Below are positions 1-6,647 of a stretch of 9,039 nucleotides of DNA, piece by piece. The position numbers and the translations under genes are program-made. The notes beneath the pieces are model-generated. The model worked only from the letters and a program-made list of their open reading frames with translations, ran no database searches and was not told the DNA's origin. Position 1 is the stretch's first letter. Each line of letters begins with the position of its first letter. The DNA comes from Prevotella sp. UBA3757 (GTDB lineage: Bacteria; Bacteroidota; Bacteroidia; Bacteroidales; Bacteroidaceae): positions 242 through 9,280 of the forward strand of contig DFGF01000074.1 in assembly GCA_002371715.1 (NCBI GenBank). The letters are read 5' to 3'.

Positions 1-969
1 GGCAACACCTACCACCTCTACCTCCGGCCTGGTCTTGACATTCTGCGCAAGGCGGGAGGCTTGCACCGGTTCAACACATGGGACCGGCCCATACTGACGG
101 ACTCGGGCGGTTTTCAGGTATTCTCGCTCACCGGCATTCGCAAATTGCGCGAGGAGGGTTGCGAGTTCCGCAGCCACATTGACGGCTCGAAGCACTTTTT
201 CACTCCCGAAAACGTCATGGACACGCAGCGCGTCATCGGAGCCGACATCATGATGGCCTTCGACGAGTGTCCTCCCGGTCAGAGCGACCATCAGTATGCC
301 ACTAACAGTCTGCGACTTACGCAGCGCTGGTTAGAGCGTTGCGTGAAGCGGTTCAACGAGACCGAACCCCTCTATGGCCACCGGCAGACGCTGTTTCCCA
401 TCGTTCAGGGATGCACCTATAAAGAACTGCGTCAGGACGCTGCCAAGCATGTGGTCGACATACTCGGACAACTGAACGACGGTGGTGGTGCCAGCATCGG
501 CGGACTGGCCGTTGGAGAACCTACTGAGGTCATGTACGACATGATTGAGGTGGTCAATGACATTCTGCCCAAGGACCGCCCGCGTTACCTGATGGGTGTA
601 GGCACGCCCCAGAACCTGCTGGAGGCTATCGAGCGTGGCGTGGATATGTTCGACTGCGTCATGCCGACACGAAACGGGCGCAATGGCATGCTGTTCACAT
701 ACGAGGGCACTATCAATATGCGCAACCAGAAGTGGCAGGACGATTTCTCGCCCATTGACCCCGACGGATGCGAGATAGACCGCATCCACTCGAAAGCCTA
801 CCTGCACCATTTGTTCAAGGCGCAGGAGCTGTTGGCGCTGCAGATTGCGTCCATCCACAACCTTGCCTTCTATTTGCGGCTGGTGACCGATGCCCGCCAG
901 CACATAGAGCAGGGCGACTTTACACAGTGGAAGCGCTCGGTCATTGACAATTTAGGGCGCAGGAGATGA
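1..969 (+). CDS. tgt: Queuine/preQ1 tRNA-guanine transglycosylase (Tgt), 5' truncated by window
   Basis: Tgt exchanges guanine 34 in the anticodon of GUN tRNAs (Asp, Asn, His, Tyr) for the queuosine precursor preQ1, acting in the cytoplasm. The reading frame is already open at base 1, starting GNTYHLYLRPG, a conserved early Tgt segment, so only a short N-terminal part is missing. 322 residues are visible. In this numbering the key motifs are TDSGGFQVFS (D34, the general acid/base position), MAFDEC (D88), IVQG (Q136, substrate binding), GGLAVGE (168-173) and MFDCVMPTRNGRNG with the probable nucleophile D218. Fold and catalytic residues are therefore intact. The C-terminal zinc region is unusual: the family pattern CxCxxC before the AYLHHL segment is reduced to one Cys (C257), while the His ligand (H286 in ASIHN) remains. 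The TTG at 61 is internal, not a start. The permease gene begins 22 bp downstream, which suggests co-transcription. Identity is secure. Confidence 0.97.
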   Translation, partial: GNTYHLYLRPGLDILRKAGGLHRFNTWDRPILTDSGGFQVFSLTGIRKLREEGCEFRSHIDGSKHFFTPENVMDTQRVIGADIMMAFDECPPGQSDHQYATNSLRLTQRWLERCVKRFNETEPLYGHRQTLFPIVQGCTYKELRQDAAKHVVDILGQLNDGGGASIGGLAVGEPTEVMYDMIEVVNDILPKDRPRYLMGVGTPQNLLEAIERGVDMFDCVMPTRNGRNGMLFTYEGTINMRNQKWQDDFSPIDPDGCEIDRIHSKAYLHHLFKAQELLALQIASIHNLAFYLRLVTDARQHIEQGDFTQWKRSVIDNLGRRR

Positions 970-991
970 ACAATAACTTAGGATCGAGACG

Positions 992-2227
992 ATGAACAAA
1001 CGACTTCCCAAACATATCGCCTGGAAACTCCGCCACCTGTGGCGGAGACTGCTTACACTACTGATGCCGGTCATCCTGTGGCTGCGCCGCTTGCCATGGC
1101 ATAGGCTTGCGCTGCTCAAGATGCTCAATCCGCTGCGCTACGTCAAGCGCATGGACCGCTACATCATCTACAAGTTCATTGGAACCTATTTTTATTCCAT
1201 CCTGCTGATTATCAGTATATCCATCGTCTTCGACGTCAACGAGAACTTGGCTAAGTTCACCAACTACCACGCTCCGTTGCGTGCCATCGTCTTCGACTAC
1301 TACGCTAACTTTGTGCCCTACTTTGCCAACCTGTTCTCGCCGTTGTTCGTATTCATTGCCGTCATTTTCTTCACGTCAAAACTGGCTGGTAACTCCGAGA
1401 TTATTGCCATGCTGGCCTGTGGCATGAGCTTCAAGCGACTGCTGCGCCCCTACATCATCTCGGCAGCCCTCATTGCATTGCTCAACTTCTATCTCGGTGC
1501 CTACGTCATACCGAAAGGTACCGTCGTGCGCCACGACTTTGAGTCACTTTACAAGAACAACAAGAAGAACACCTCGGCATCTAACATCCAGCTGATGGTC
1601 GACAAGGGTGTTGTAGCCTACCTGTCGCAATACGACGACATCCGCAAGACGGGCTACGGCTTTGCACTCTATCAGTTTGAAAACAAAAAGATGGTGAGCC
1701 AGATGAATGCCAACGTCATCCAGTATGACACCATTGCTGAGGAACGCTACCACTGGAAGGCCCGCAACTACAAGATCAGGACGATGAAGGGCATGCGCGA
1801 GGAAATCACGTCGGGCAGCGAGATTGACACGCTGATACAGATGGAACCCATGGACCTGGTGTTCTCGTCCGGCCAGCAGGAGACCTTCACCTCGCCCGAA
1901 CTGTTGCGCTACATATCCAAACAGCAACAGCGCGGGTCGTCGAACGTCGTGCAGTACGAAGTGGAATACCACAAGCGCATAGCCTCCAGCTTCGCATCGT
2001 TCATCCTGACCATCATCGGCGTGTCGCTGTCGTCACGAAAGCGTAAGGGCGGCATGGGTCTCTATCTGGGCATCGGACTGGGACTGTCGTTCACTTACAT
2101 CCTCCTGCAGACGGTCAGCGCCACTTTTGCCATTAATGCAGGTACGCCACCCATTGTGGCCGCCTGGATTCCCAACATCCTCTATGCGCTCATTGCATAC
2201 TTCTGCTATAGACAAGCACCCAATTAA
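992..2227 (+). CDS. LptF/LptG (YjgP/YjgQ) family permease
   Basis: This is an inner-membrane component of the LptB2FG type, which uses ATP hydrolysis by LptB to extract lipopolysaccharide and feed it to the periplasmic Lpt bridge. The layout fits the family: TM1 about residues 59-81, TM2 105-129, TM3 149-173, a soluble periplasmic domain about 175-320 (beta-jellyroll in known structures), then TM4 333-347, TM5 354-376 and TM6 388-406. The cytoplasmic coupling-helix motif EIIAMLACGMSFKRLL (136-151) follows TM2. I cannot decide between LptF and LptG. The start is uncertain. ATG 992 gives 411 aa with a basic, Trp/Leu-rich leader of about 53 residues, whereas ATG 1121 (368 aa) or ATG 1151 (358 aa, MDRYIIYKF) gives the usual family length. 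992 is kept because the frame is open from there and leaves a 22-bp operon-like gap after tgt. A strong hairpin lies at 1028-1047, between the candidate starts. Confidence 0.9.
   Translation: MNKRLPKHIAWKLRHLWRRLLTLLMPVILWLRRLPWHRLALLKMLNPLRYVKRMDRYIIYKFIGTYFYSILLIISISIVFDVNENLAKFTNYHAPLRAIVFDYYANFVPYFANLFSPLFVFIAVIFFTSKLAGNSEIIAMLACGMSFKRLLRPYIISAALIALLNFYLGAYVIPKGTVVRHDFESLYKNNKKNTSASNIQLMVDKGVVAYLSQYDDIRKTGYGFALYQFENKKMVSQMNANVIQYDTIAEERYHWKARNYKIRTMKGMREEITSGSEIDTLIQMEPMDLVFSSGQQETFTSPELLRYISKQQQRGSSNVVQYEVEYHKRIASSFASFILTIIGVSLSSRKRKGGMGLYLGIGLGLSFTYILLQTVSATFAINAGTPPIVAAWIPNILYALIAYFCYRQAPN
1028..1047. repeat. GC-rich inverted repeat near the permease start
   Basis: CTCCGCCAC and GTGGCGGAG are perfect 9-base inverted arms separated by CT. 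As RNA this gives an 8-bp GC-rich stem with a CCUG tetraloop. It sits 36 bases after ATG 992 and about 75 bases before ATG 1121. No T-run follows, so it is not a terminator. It could slow or regulate translation from 992, or be a leader structure if the true start is downstream. It could also be a chance result of Arg/His/Trp codons. Confidence 0.5.
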
Positions 2228-2251
2228 GAATTAAAAGAAAAGAGACAAAAA

Positions 2252-3577
2252 GTGACTTTCGAAGAAACATATCTGAACGATAACATACTCGATGCGCTCT
2301 ACGACATGCACTTCGAGGAGATGACACCCATTCAGGAGCAGTGCATCCCAAAGATACTGGACGGCCGCGACATCATCGGCGTGGCCCAGACAGGTACGGG
2401 CAAGACGGCAGCCTACCTGCTGCCCATCCTCTCAATGCTTGACGACGGCGGCTATCCCAAGGATGCCGTCAACTGCATCGTCATGTCACCTACGCGCGAA
2501 CTGGCCCAGCAAATAGACCAGGCCATGCAAGGCTTCGGCTACTACTTGGACGGCATATCGTCGGTAGCCGTCTATGGCGGCAACGACGGCAACCGCTTCG
2601 ACGTAGAAACCAGAGGCCTCAAGATGGGTGCCGACGTGGTAATAGCCACTCCAGGCCGTCTGCTCTCGCATATCCGCATGGGTCATCTCGACCTGAACCG
2701 CCTCTCCTTCTTCGTGCTCGACGAGGCTGACCGTATGCTTGACATGGGTTTTTCTGACGACATCCTCCAGATTGCCAAGCTGTTGCCTGCCGACCACCAG
2801 ACCATCATGTTCTCAGCTACCATGCCGCAGAAGATTCAGCAGCTTGCGCGTACATTATTGAATAATCCTGTCGAGGTTAAGATAGCAGTATCGAAGCCCG
2901 CAGAGAAGATACAGCAGTCGGCCTACCTCTGCTATGAACCCCAGAAGCTGGGCATCATACGCCATCTGTTCAAGGCTGGGGAACTGGAGCGCGTCATCAT
3001 CTTCTCAGGCAAGAAGGATAAAGTGAAGGACATCACGCGCGAACTGACGCGCATCAATATCAACTGTGCCCCGATGCATTCCGACCTGACGCAGGCCGAG
3101 CGTGACGACGTGATGTACCGCTTCAAGTCAGGCCAGGTTTCGGTGCTGGTAGCTACGGACATCGTGGCACGCGGCATAGACATTGACGACATCCTGATGG
3201 TCATCAACTACGACGTCCCCCACGATGCCGAGGACTATGTTCACCGCATCGGTCGCACGGCGCGTGCGCAACGCGACGGCGTGGCCATTACGTTTGTGTC
3301 GGACAAGGACATGCGCAGTTTTTCAGAGATAGAACGCTTCCTGGAGCGGGATATTCCCAAGAACCCGCTGCCCGAAGGTTTAGGCGAGGCTCCAGAATAC
3401 CAGAAGTCGTCACCTCACAAAAGCAGTCGCGGACGTGGAGGACACAGTCGTAGTGGAAAGCCCCGGCACAGGAGTCAGGCTAAGGGCAAACCACAGGATA
3501 AGCCGCAGGATGGCACTCAGTCCAAGAAACCGCATAGGCATAAGAAAAGGAAACCGAAGGAAAAACGGGAGAATTAA
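2252..3577 (+). CDS. DEAD-box ATP-dependent RNA helicase, RhlE-like
   Basis: This is an ATP-dependent RNA unwinding or remodelling enzyme; relatives act in ribosome assembly, RNA decay and cold adaptation. All core motifs are present: Q-motif TPIQ (25-28), motif I AQTGTGKT (45-52), Ia PTRELA (80-85), GG (109-110), Ib TPGR (133-136), II DEAD (157-160), III SAT (188-190), IV IIFSG (249-253), V ATDIVARGID (301-310) and VI HRIGRTAR (331-338). The two RecA-like domains end near residue 370. After that comes a low-complexity tail to 441 rich in Lys, Arg, Gly, Ser, Gln and His, a likely disordered RNA-binding extension common in RhlE-type helicases. The start is GTG: translation from 2252 gives MTFEETYLND, matching the expected N-terminus, and the leader before it is A-rich with no clear Shine-Dalgarno sequence. 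It lies 24 bp after the permease stop, so it is probably the last gene of the tgt operon. The exact subfamily is inferred. Confidence 0.95.
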   Translation: MTFEETYLNDNILDALYDMHFEEMTPIQEQCIPKILDGRDIIGVAQTGTGKTAAYLLPILSMLDDGGYPKDAVNCIVMSPTRELAQQIDQAMQGFGYYLDGISSVAVYGGNDGNRFDVETRGLKMGADVVIATPGRLLSHIRMGHLDLNRLSFFVLDEADRMLDMGFSDDILQIAKLLPADHQTIMFSATMPQKIQQLARTLLNNPVEVKIAVSKPAEKIQQSAYLCYEPQKLGIIRHLFKAGELERVIIFSGKKDKVKDITRELTRININCAPMHSDLTQAERDDVMYRFKSGQVSVLVATDIVARGIDIDDILMVINYDVPHDAEDYVHRIGRTARAQRDGVAITFVSDKDMRSFSEIERFLERDIPKNPLPEGLGEAPEYQKSSPHKSSRGRGGHSRSGKPRHRSQAKGKPQDKPQDGTQSKKPHRHKKRKPKEKREN

Positions 3578-3631
3578 TATTTTTTAATAAAAAAAATAGT
3601 TGTTGGGAGAACAACGAATCGAAATTTTTCG
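3578..3631. repeat. Three consecutive inverted repeats upstream of the rpoD -7 element
   Basis: Three short perfect dyads lie nearly back to back between the helicase stop and the rpoD -7 hexamer. TATTTTTT (3578-3585) pairs with AAAAAATA (3591-3598). GTTGTT (3599-3604) pairs with AACAAC (3610-3615) around GGGAG. CGAAA (3620-3624) pairs with TTTCG (3627-3631) around TT and abuts the -7 element. The first is pure A/T and may simply be an UP-like, curved A-tract region. The others could be operator half-sites. None is a convincing intrinsic terminator for the helicase gene, because no GC-rich stem is followed by a T-run. Confidence 0.45.
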
Positions 3632-3639
3632 TAACTTTG
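3632..3639 (+). promoter_or_regulatory. Predicted rpoD promoter, Bacteroidetes -7 element
   Basis: TAACTTTG matches the Bacteroidetes primary-sigma -7 consensus TAnnTTTG exactly. A good -33 TTTG is not found at the usual 19-21 bp spacing; the nearest TTG (3603-3605) is 26 bp away. The promoter would therefore rely on the -7 element and the A/T-rich upstream DNA. The expected transcription start is about 3645, giving a leader of roughly 70 nt before ATG 3714. Confidence 0.7.
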
Positions 3640-3670
3640 CACCGCTTTTAAAGGTATTAATAATACACAC

Positions 3671-3685
3671 GCTTGAAATTCAAGC
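3671..3685. repeat. Perfect 7+1+7 dyad in the predicted rpoD leader
   Basis: GCTTGAA-A-TTCAAGC is a perfect inverted repeat centred at 3678, inside the predicted 5' untranslated region and ending 28 bases before ATG 3714. As RNA it gives a 6-bp stem with an AAU loop. As DNA it looks like a site for a dimeric regulator. No U-run follows, so it is not an intrinsic terminator. Its function is unknown. Confidence 0.5.
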
Positions 3686-3713
3686 AGTTAGGACGTAATT
3701 ATAAAGGATAAAG

Positions 3714-4586
3714 ATGAGACAGTTAAAGATTCAGAAGAGTATTACAAACCGTTCGAGTGAGGCACTGGATAAGTATCTTGTGGAAATTGGTCGTGCACCG
3801 CTTATCAGTATTGATGAGGAAATCGAACTGGCCCAAAAGATACGAAAAGGCGGTCCTGAAGGCGAGCGCGCCAAGGACAAATTGGTTACGGCAAACCTGC
3901 GATTTGTAGTCTCCGTCGCCAAGCAGTATCAGCATCAAGGGCTGACACTGACCGACTTGATAGACGAGGGTAACATTGGCCTGATTAAGGCCGCACAGAA
4001 GTTTGATGAGACACGCGGTTTCAAATTCATTTCCTATGCCGTTTGGTGGATTCGCCAGAGCATTCTGCAGGCCATTGCTGAGCAGAGCCGTATTGTGCGT
4101 CTGCCGCTCAATCAGGTAGGTTCACTCAATAAAATCAGTCACGAAATCAATCGTTTCGAGCAGGAGTTCCAGCGTCACCCCTCTGTAGCAGAGCTGAGCG
4201 ATGCTACCAACATGGACGAGGAGAAGATTGCGCAGTCCATGCAAGCCGACAGCCACCATGTCTCGATTGATGCACCCTTCCAGGATGGCGAGGACAACTG
4301 CATGCTCGACGTGATGGCATCGGGCGACGACTCCCGTACCGACCGCCATGTAGACCACGAGTCGATGGCTCTCGAACTGAACAACGTGCTGCAAAAGGTA
4401 TTGAAGGACCGTGAGATTACGATTATCCGCGAGTGCTTCGGCATTGGATGCCACGAGAAGGGTCTTGAGGAAATCGGCGACCAGTTGGGACTGACTCGCG
4501 AGCGCGTTCGCCAGATTCGCGAGAAGAGCATTGCCAAGCTTCGCGATTCGGGTAATGCAAGAATTCTGATGAAATATTTGGGCTAA
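3714..4586 (+). CDS. rpoD: Primary RNA polymerase sigma factor RpoD (sigma-70 family)
   Basis: This is the housekeeping sigma factor that directs core RNA polymerase to promoters. It has 290 residues and, as usual for Bacteroidetes, no acidic region 1.1 and no large non-conserved insert. Region 1.2 is about 17-50. Region 2 is about 55-125, including LIDEGNIGLIKA (82-93) and the promoter-melting segment FDETRGFKFISYAVWWIRQSI (97-117). Region 3 is about 135-210 and region 4 about 220-285, with the -35-binding helix-turn-helix LEEIGDQLGLTRERVRQIRE (251-270). The start ATG is supported by the expected MRQLKIQKSI opening and by a weak AAAGGA (3703-3708) five bases upstream. The gene has its own -7 element at 3632 and leader dyads, so it is transcribed separately from the upstream helicase. 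No intrinsic terminator of the usual kind follows it. The hairpin at 4595-4625 begins 8 bases after the stop. Confidence 0.97.
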   Translation: MRQLKIQKSITNRSSEALDKYLVEIGRAPLISIDEEIELAQKIRKGGPEGERAKDKLVTANLRFVVSVAKQYQHQGLTLTDLIDEGNIGLIKAAQKFDETRGFKFISYAVWWIRQSILQAIAEQSRIVRLPLNQVGSLNKISHEINRFEQEFQRHPSVAELSDATNMDEEKIAQSMQADSHHVSIDAPFQDGEDNCMLDVMASGDDSRTDRHVDHESMALELNNVLQKVLKDREITIIRECFGIGCHEKGLEEIGDQLGLTRERVRQIREKSIAKLRDSGNARILMKYLG

Positions 4587-4589
4587 AGT

Positions 4590-4620
4590 TTTGTGACCTC
4601 AAAAATTATTTGTAATTTTG
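4590..4620 (+). promoter_or_regulatory. Strong Bacteroidetes-type promoter for the DUF5686-addA-like pair
   Basis: TTTG (4590-4593), a 19-bp spacer, then TAATTTTG (4613-4620) is an exact match to the Bacteroidetes promoter consensus TTTG-N19-TAnnTTTG. It begins three bases after the rpoD stop. With the usual distance from the -7 element, transcription should start around 4625-4628, at the GTG chosen as start codon of the next gene. The mRNA would then be leaderless or nearly so. A start at GTG 4593 would lie upstream of this transcript. Confidence 0.75.
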
Positions 4621-4625
4621 GGGTC
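4595..4625. repeat. 13-bp imperfect inverted repeat over the promoter
   Basis: GACCTCAAAA (4595-4604) pairs with TTTTGGGGTC (4616-4625) with one G-U pair. After a bulged A (4605), TTA (4606-4608) pairs with TAA (4613-4615), leaving a TTTG loop (4609-4612). The dyad covers most of the promoter spacer and the whole -7 element and ends one base before GTG 4626. As DNA it could be an operator. In read-through RNA from rpoD it would form a hairpin that could attenuate transcription, protect the rpoD 3' end or hide the next start. No T-run follows it, so a classical terminator is unlikely. Confidence 0.6.
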
Positions 4626-6647
4626 GTGAAATCGAAGTTACGCATTATAGTAAGCATACTGATGCTGGACGTGATGATTTTCATGCCCAGCATTTGTTTT
4701 GCTACCAGGACGGACGACTCGCTGTTAATCAACCGGATATGGGATTTCAGCCGCAACTACTCAGAACCTGTCAACGGTGTTGAGGAGAACCTGTACTTGC
4801 GCTACACCTTTGAACTGCAACGGCGCAACCCTACCCTATATCTCGTACCCACGATGTACACCATAGCCAAAGGCGAGCGCGACTATATCGGCGAGTCGTA
4901 CTGTCGCATCCGCTATACCACGCCCAGTGACTACGACCTGCACCGTCAGGTGGTCTGTGGCACCATTCCGCGCAATCGGTTTACCATGTCGGCCATGGTT
5001 CACTACATCACCCCCAACATTTACGGCATATCCATCTACCCTGAGAGTATACTGTCGCCATTCCACCGTTCCAATCGCTATTACTATAAGTATCGCGTCA
5101 TGAAGGGTTCGAACGGCCAGGCCGTTGTGCGTTTCCGTCCGCGCGTCAACAACACACAGCTCATCAGGGGCAGTGCCGTTGTCAACGCCCAGACCGGCCA
5201 GGTGCTATCCGTTTCGTACGACGGCGAATTTGACATGCTATCGTTCAAGGTGGTGACGGTCATGAATCAGAGAATAGGCCACCAGATGTTGCCTGAACGG
5301 AGCAGCATCGAGGCAAAGTTTTACTTTCTCGGAAACAAAGTAGTTTCCAGATTTTCAGCTGTTTATAATTGTCCTGTCACACTACCTGACTCGCTTGACG
5401 AGCAGGACAGCCGCGAGATGATGGACACGCTGCGCCCCATTCCCCTGCGCCAAATGGAGAAACAGCTCTACCTGCACTACGACAGCCTGCGCTATCAGGC
5501 CGATACCGCTACCGTCGACACCACTGCCATTCACGAAGGCAACAAGATGAAGGAGATTCTCTGGGACGTCATCGGCGACAATCTCGTCAATCGCATCCAT
5601 GCCAATGCCGGTGCCTTTGCCATGACCATTTCGCCCATTCTCAACCCCCTGTATTTCGGCTATAGCGGCAGTCGCGGTTTCAGCTACCGACTGAACTTCG
5701 GTCTGCAGTATACGTGGAACAGCCACCGCTACCTGACCTTCAATCCGGGCTTCGGCTACAACTTCAAGCAGCGCCAGTTCTATTACGAAGCCCCGTTGCG
5801 CATGAACTACAACCCGAAGCGCAACGGCTACGCACAAATCTGCTGGGCCAACGGCAACCGCATCAATAGCGGCACGCTGATTGAGGACATCCAGCAGCAC
5901 ATGGGCCCCGACTTCGAGGTGCCGGAGTTCAAGGACGAATACGTCGAGATTGTCAACAATGTCCAAGCCTACGACTGGCTGGAGATTAAGAGCGGCCTTG
6001 TCTACCACCACCGCCACTCGACCAACAAGGGACTGCTGCGCAGCCTACAGCTGCCCGAGGAGTACCGCAGTTTTGCTCCGTCGCTGACCCTGCGCTTCAC
6101 GCCGTGGCGCCATGGACCCGTGCTGACGGCTAACTACGAGCACAGTTTCCCCCACGTGCTGAAATCCAACCTGAGCTATGACCGCTGGGAAGTCGATGCA
6201 GCCCAGAAAATCAAGCTGGGCAGCCTTCGTCTGCTCAACTGGCGTGCCGGCTTCGGCCTGTATACCAATCGCAACAGCGACTATTTTGTTGACTATGCCA
6301 ATTTCCGCGACAACAACCTGCCGTCAGGATGGGAGGACGAGTGGACGGGACAGTTCCAACTGCTCAACAGCGAGTGGTACAACCAGTCGGACTACTACCT
6401 GCGCAGTCACCTTTCGCTGGAGTCACCGCTGCTGGCTCTTGGCTGGACACCGCTTGTGGGCCATTTCGTAGAGACGGAGATGATCTACGCCAGCCTGCTC
6501 AGCATTCAGCATACCCGGCTCTACAGCGAGGTGGGCTACGGTTTCACCAACCGCTATTTCTCTACCGGCATTTTTGCCAGTTTCCTCAATGCGAAATTCC
6601 AGAATTTCGGCTGTAAGTTCACTATAGAAATTTTCAGAAGATGGTAA
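4626..6647 (+). CDS. Secreted DUF5686-type protein, probable outer-membrane beta-barrel
   Basis: This protein is of unknown function and resembles the DUF5686 family of Bacteroidetes envelope proteins. From GTG 4626 it has 673 residues. A signal peptide is clear: a basic KSKLR n-region, a hydrophobic core to about residue 22 and a likely signal peptidase I cut after CFA (24-26). Residues 27-310 look like a soluble beta-rich region, including a RGSAVVNAQTGQVLSVSYDG segment (181-200) typical of the family. Residues about 325-673 are a series of alternating, aromatic-rich strands with Tyr/Phe/Trp girdles and a C-terminal Trp, as in outer-membrane barrels. Many DUF5686 proteins begin with a carboxypeptidase-regulatory-like domain, and I do not see one here. 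The start is uncertain. GTG 4593 would give 684 aa but lies upstream of the predicted transcript start, and ATG 4662 would shorten the signal peptide and lose its basic residues. The stop TAA overlaps the next gene by 7 bp. Confidence 0.8.
   Translation: MKSKLRIIVSILMLDVMIFMPSICFATRTDDSLLINRIWDFSRNYSEPVNGVEENLYLRYTFELQRRNPTLYLVPTMYTIAKGERDYIGESYCRIRYTTPSDYDLHRQVVCGTIPRNRFTMSAMVHYITPNIYGISIYPESILSPFHRSNRYYYKYRVMKGSNGQAVVRFRPRVNNTQLIRGSAVVNAQTGQVLSVSYDGEFDMLSFKVVTVMNQRIGHQMLPERSSIEAKFYFLGNKVVSRFSAVYNCPVTLPDSLDEQDSREMMDTLRPIPLRQMEKQLYLHYDSLRYQADTATVDTTAIHEGNKMKEILWDVIGDNLVNRIHANAGAFAMTISPILNPLYFGYSGSRGFSYRLNFGLQYTWNSHRYLTFNPGFGYNFKQRQFYYEAPLRMNYNPKRNGYAQICWANGNRINSGTLIEDIQQHMGPDFEVPEFKDEYVEIVNNVQAYDWLEIKSGLVYHHRHSTNKGLLRSLQLPEEYRSFAPSLTLRFTPWRHGPVLTANYEHSFPHVLKSNLSYDRWEVDAAQKIKLGSLRLLNWRAGFGLYTNRNSDYFVDYANFRDNNLPSGWEDEWTGQFQLLNSEWYNQSDYYLRSHLSLESPLLALGWTPLVGHFVETEMIYASLLSIQHTRLYSEVGYGFTNRYFSTGIFASFLNAKFQNFGCKFTIEIFRRW

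Noticed and set aside
61..63. TTG as a start for tgt
   Set aside because: The same frame is open back to base 1 and encodes conserved Tgt sequence (GNTYHLYLRPG), so the gene is truncated by the window edge.
331..903. 190-codon open frame on the minus strand inside tgt
   Set aside because: It lies wholly antisense to a clearly functional tgt, shows no recognisable domain, and is explained by the codon bias of the sense gene.
3578..3616. Intrinsic terminator for the helicase gene
   Set aside because: The T-run (3580-3585) is not preceded by a GC-rich stem, and the GTTGTT/AACAAC stem is weak and not followed directly by a T-run.
4593..4595. GTG 4593 as start of the DUF5686-type protein
   Set aside because: It overlaps the -33 element of the predicted promoter and adds 11 residues with no benefit to the signal peptide. 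It remains possible only on read-through mRNA.
5382..6017. 211-codon open frame on the minus strand inside the DUF5686-type gene
   Set aside because: It is a Val/Ala-rich low-complexity translation antisense to a real gene, with no motif, promoter or plausible start context.
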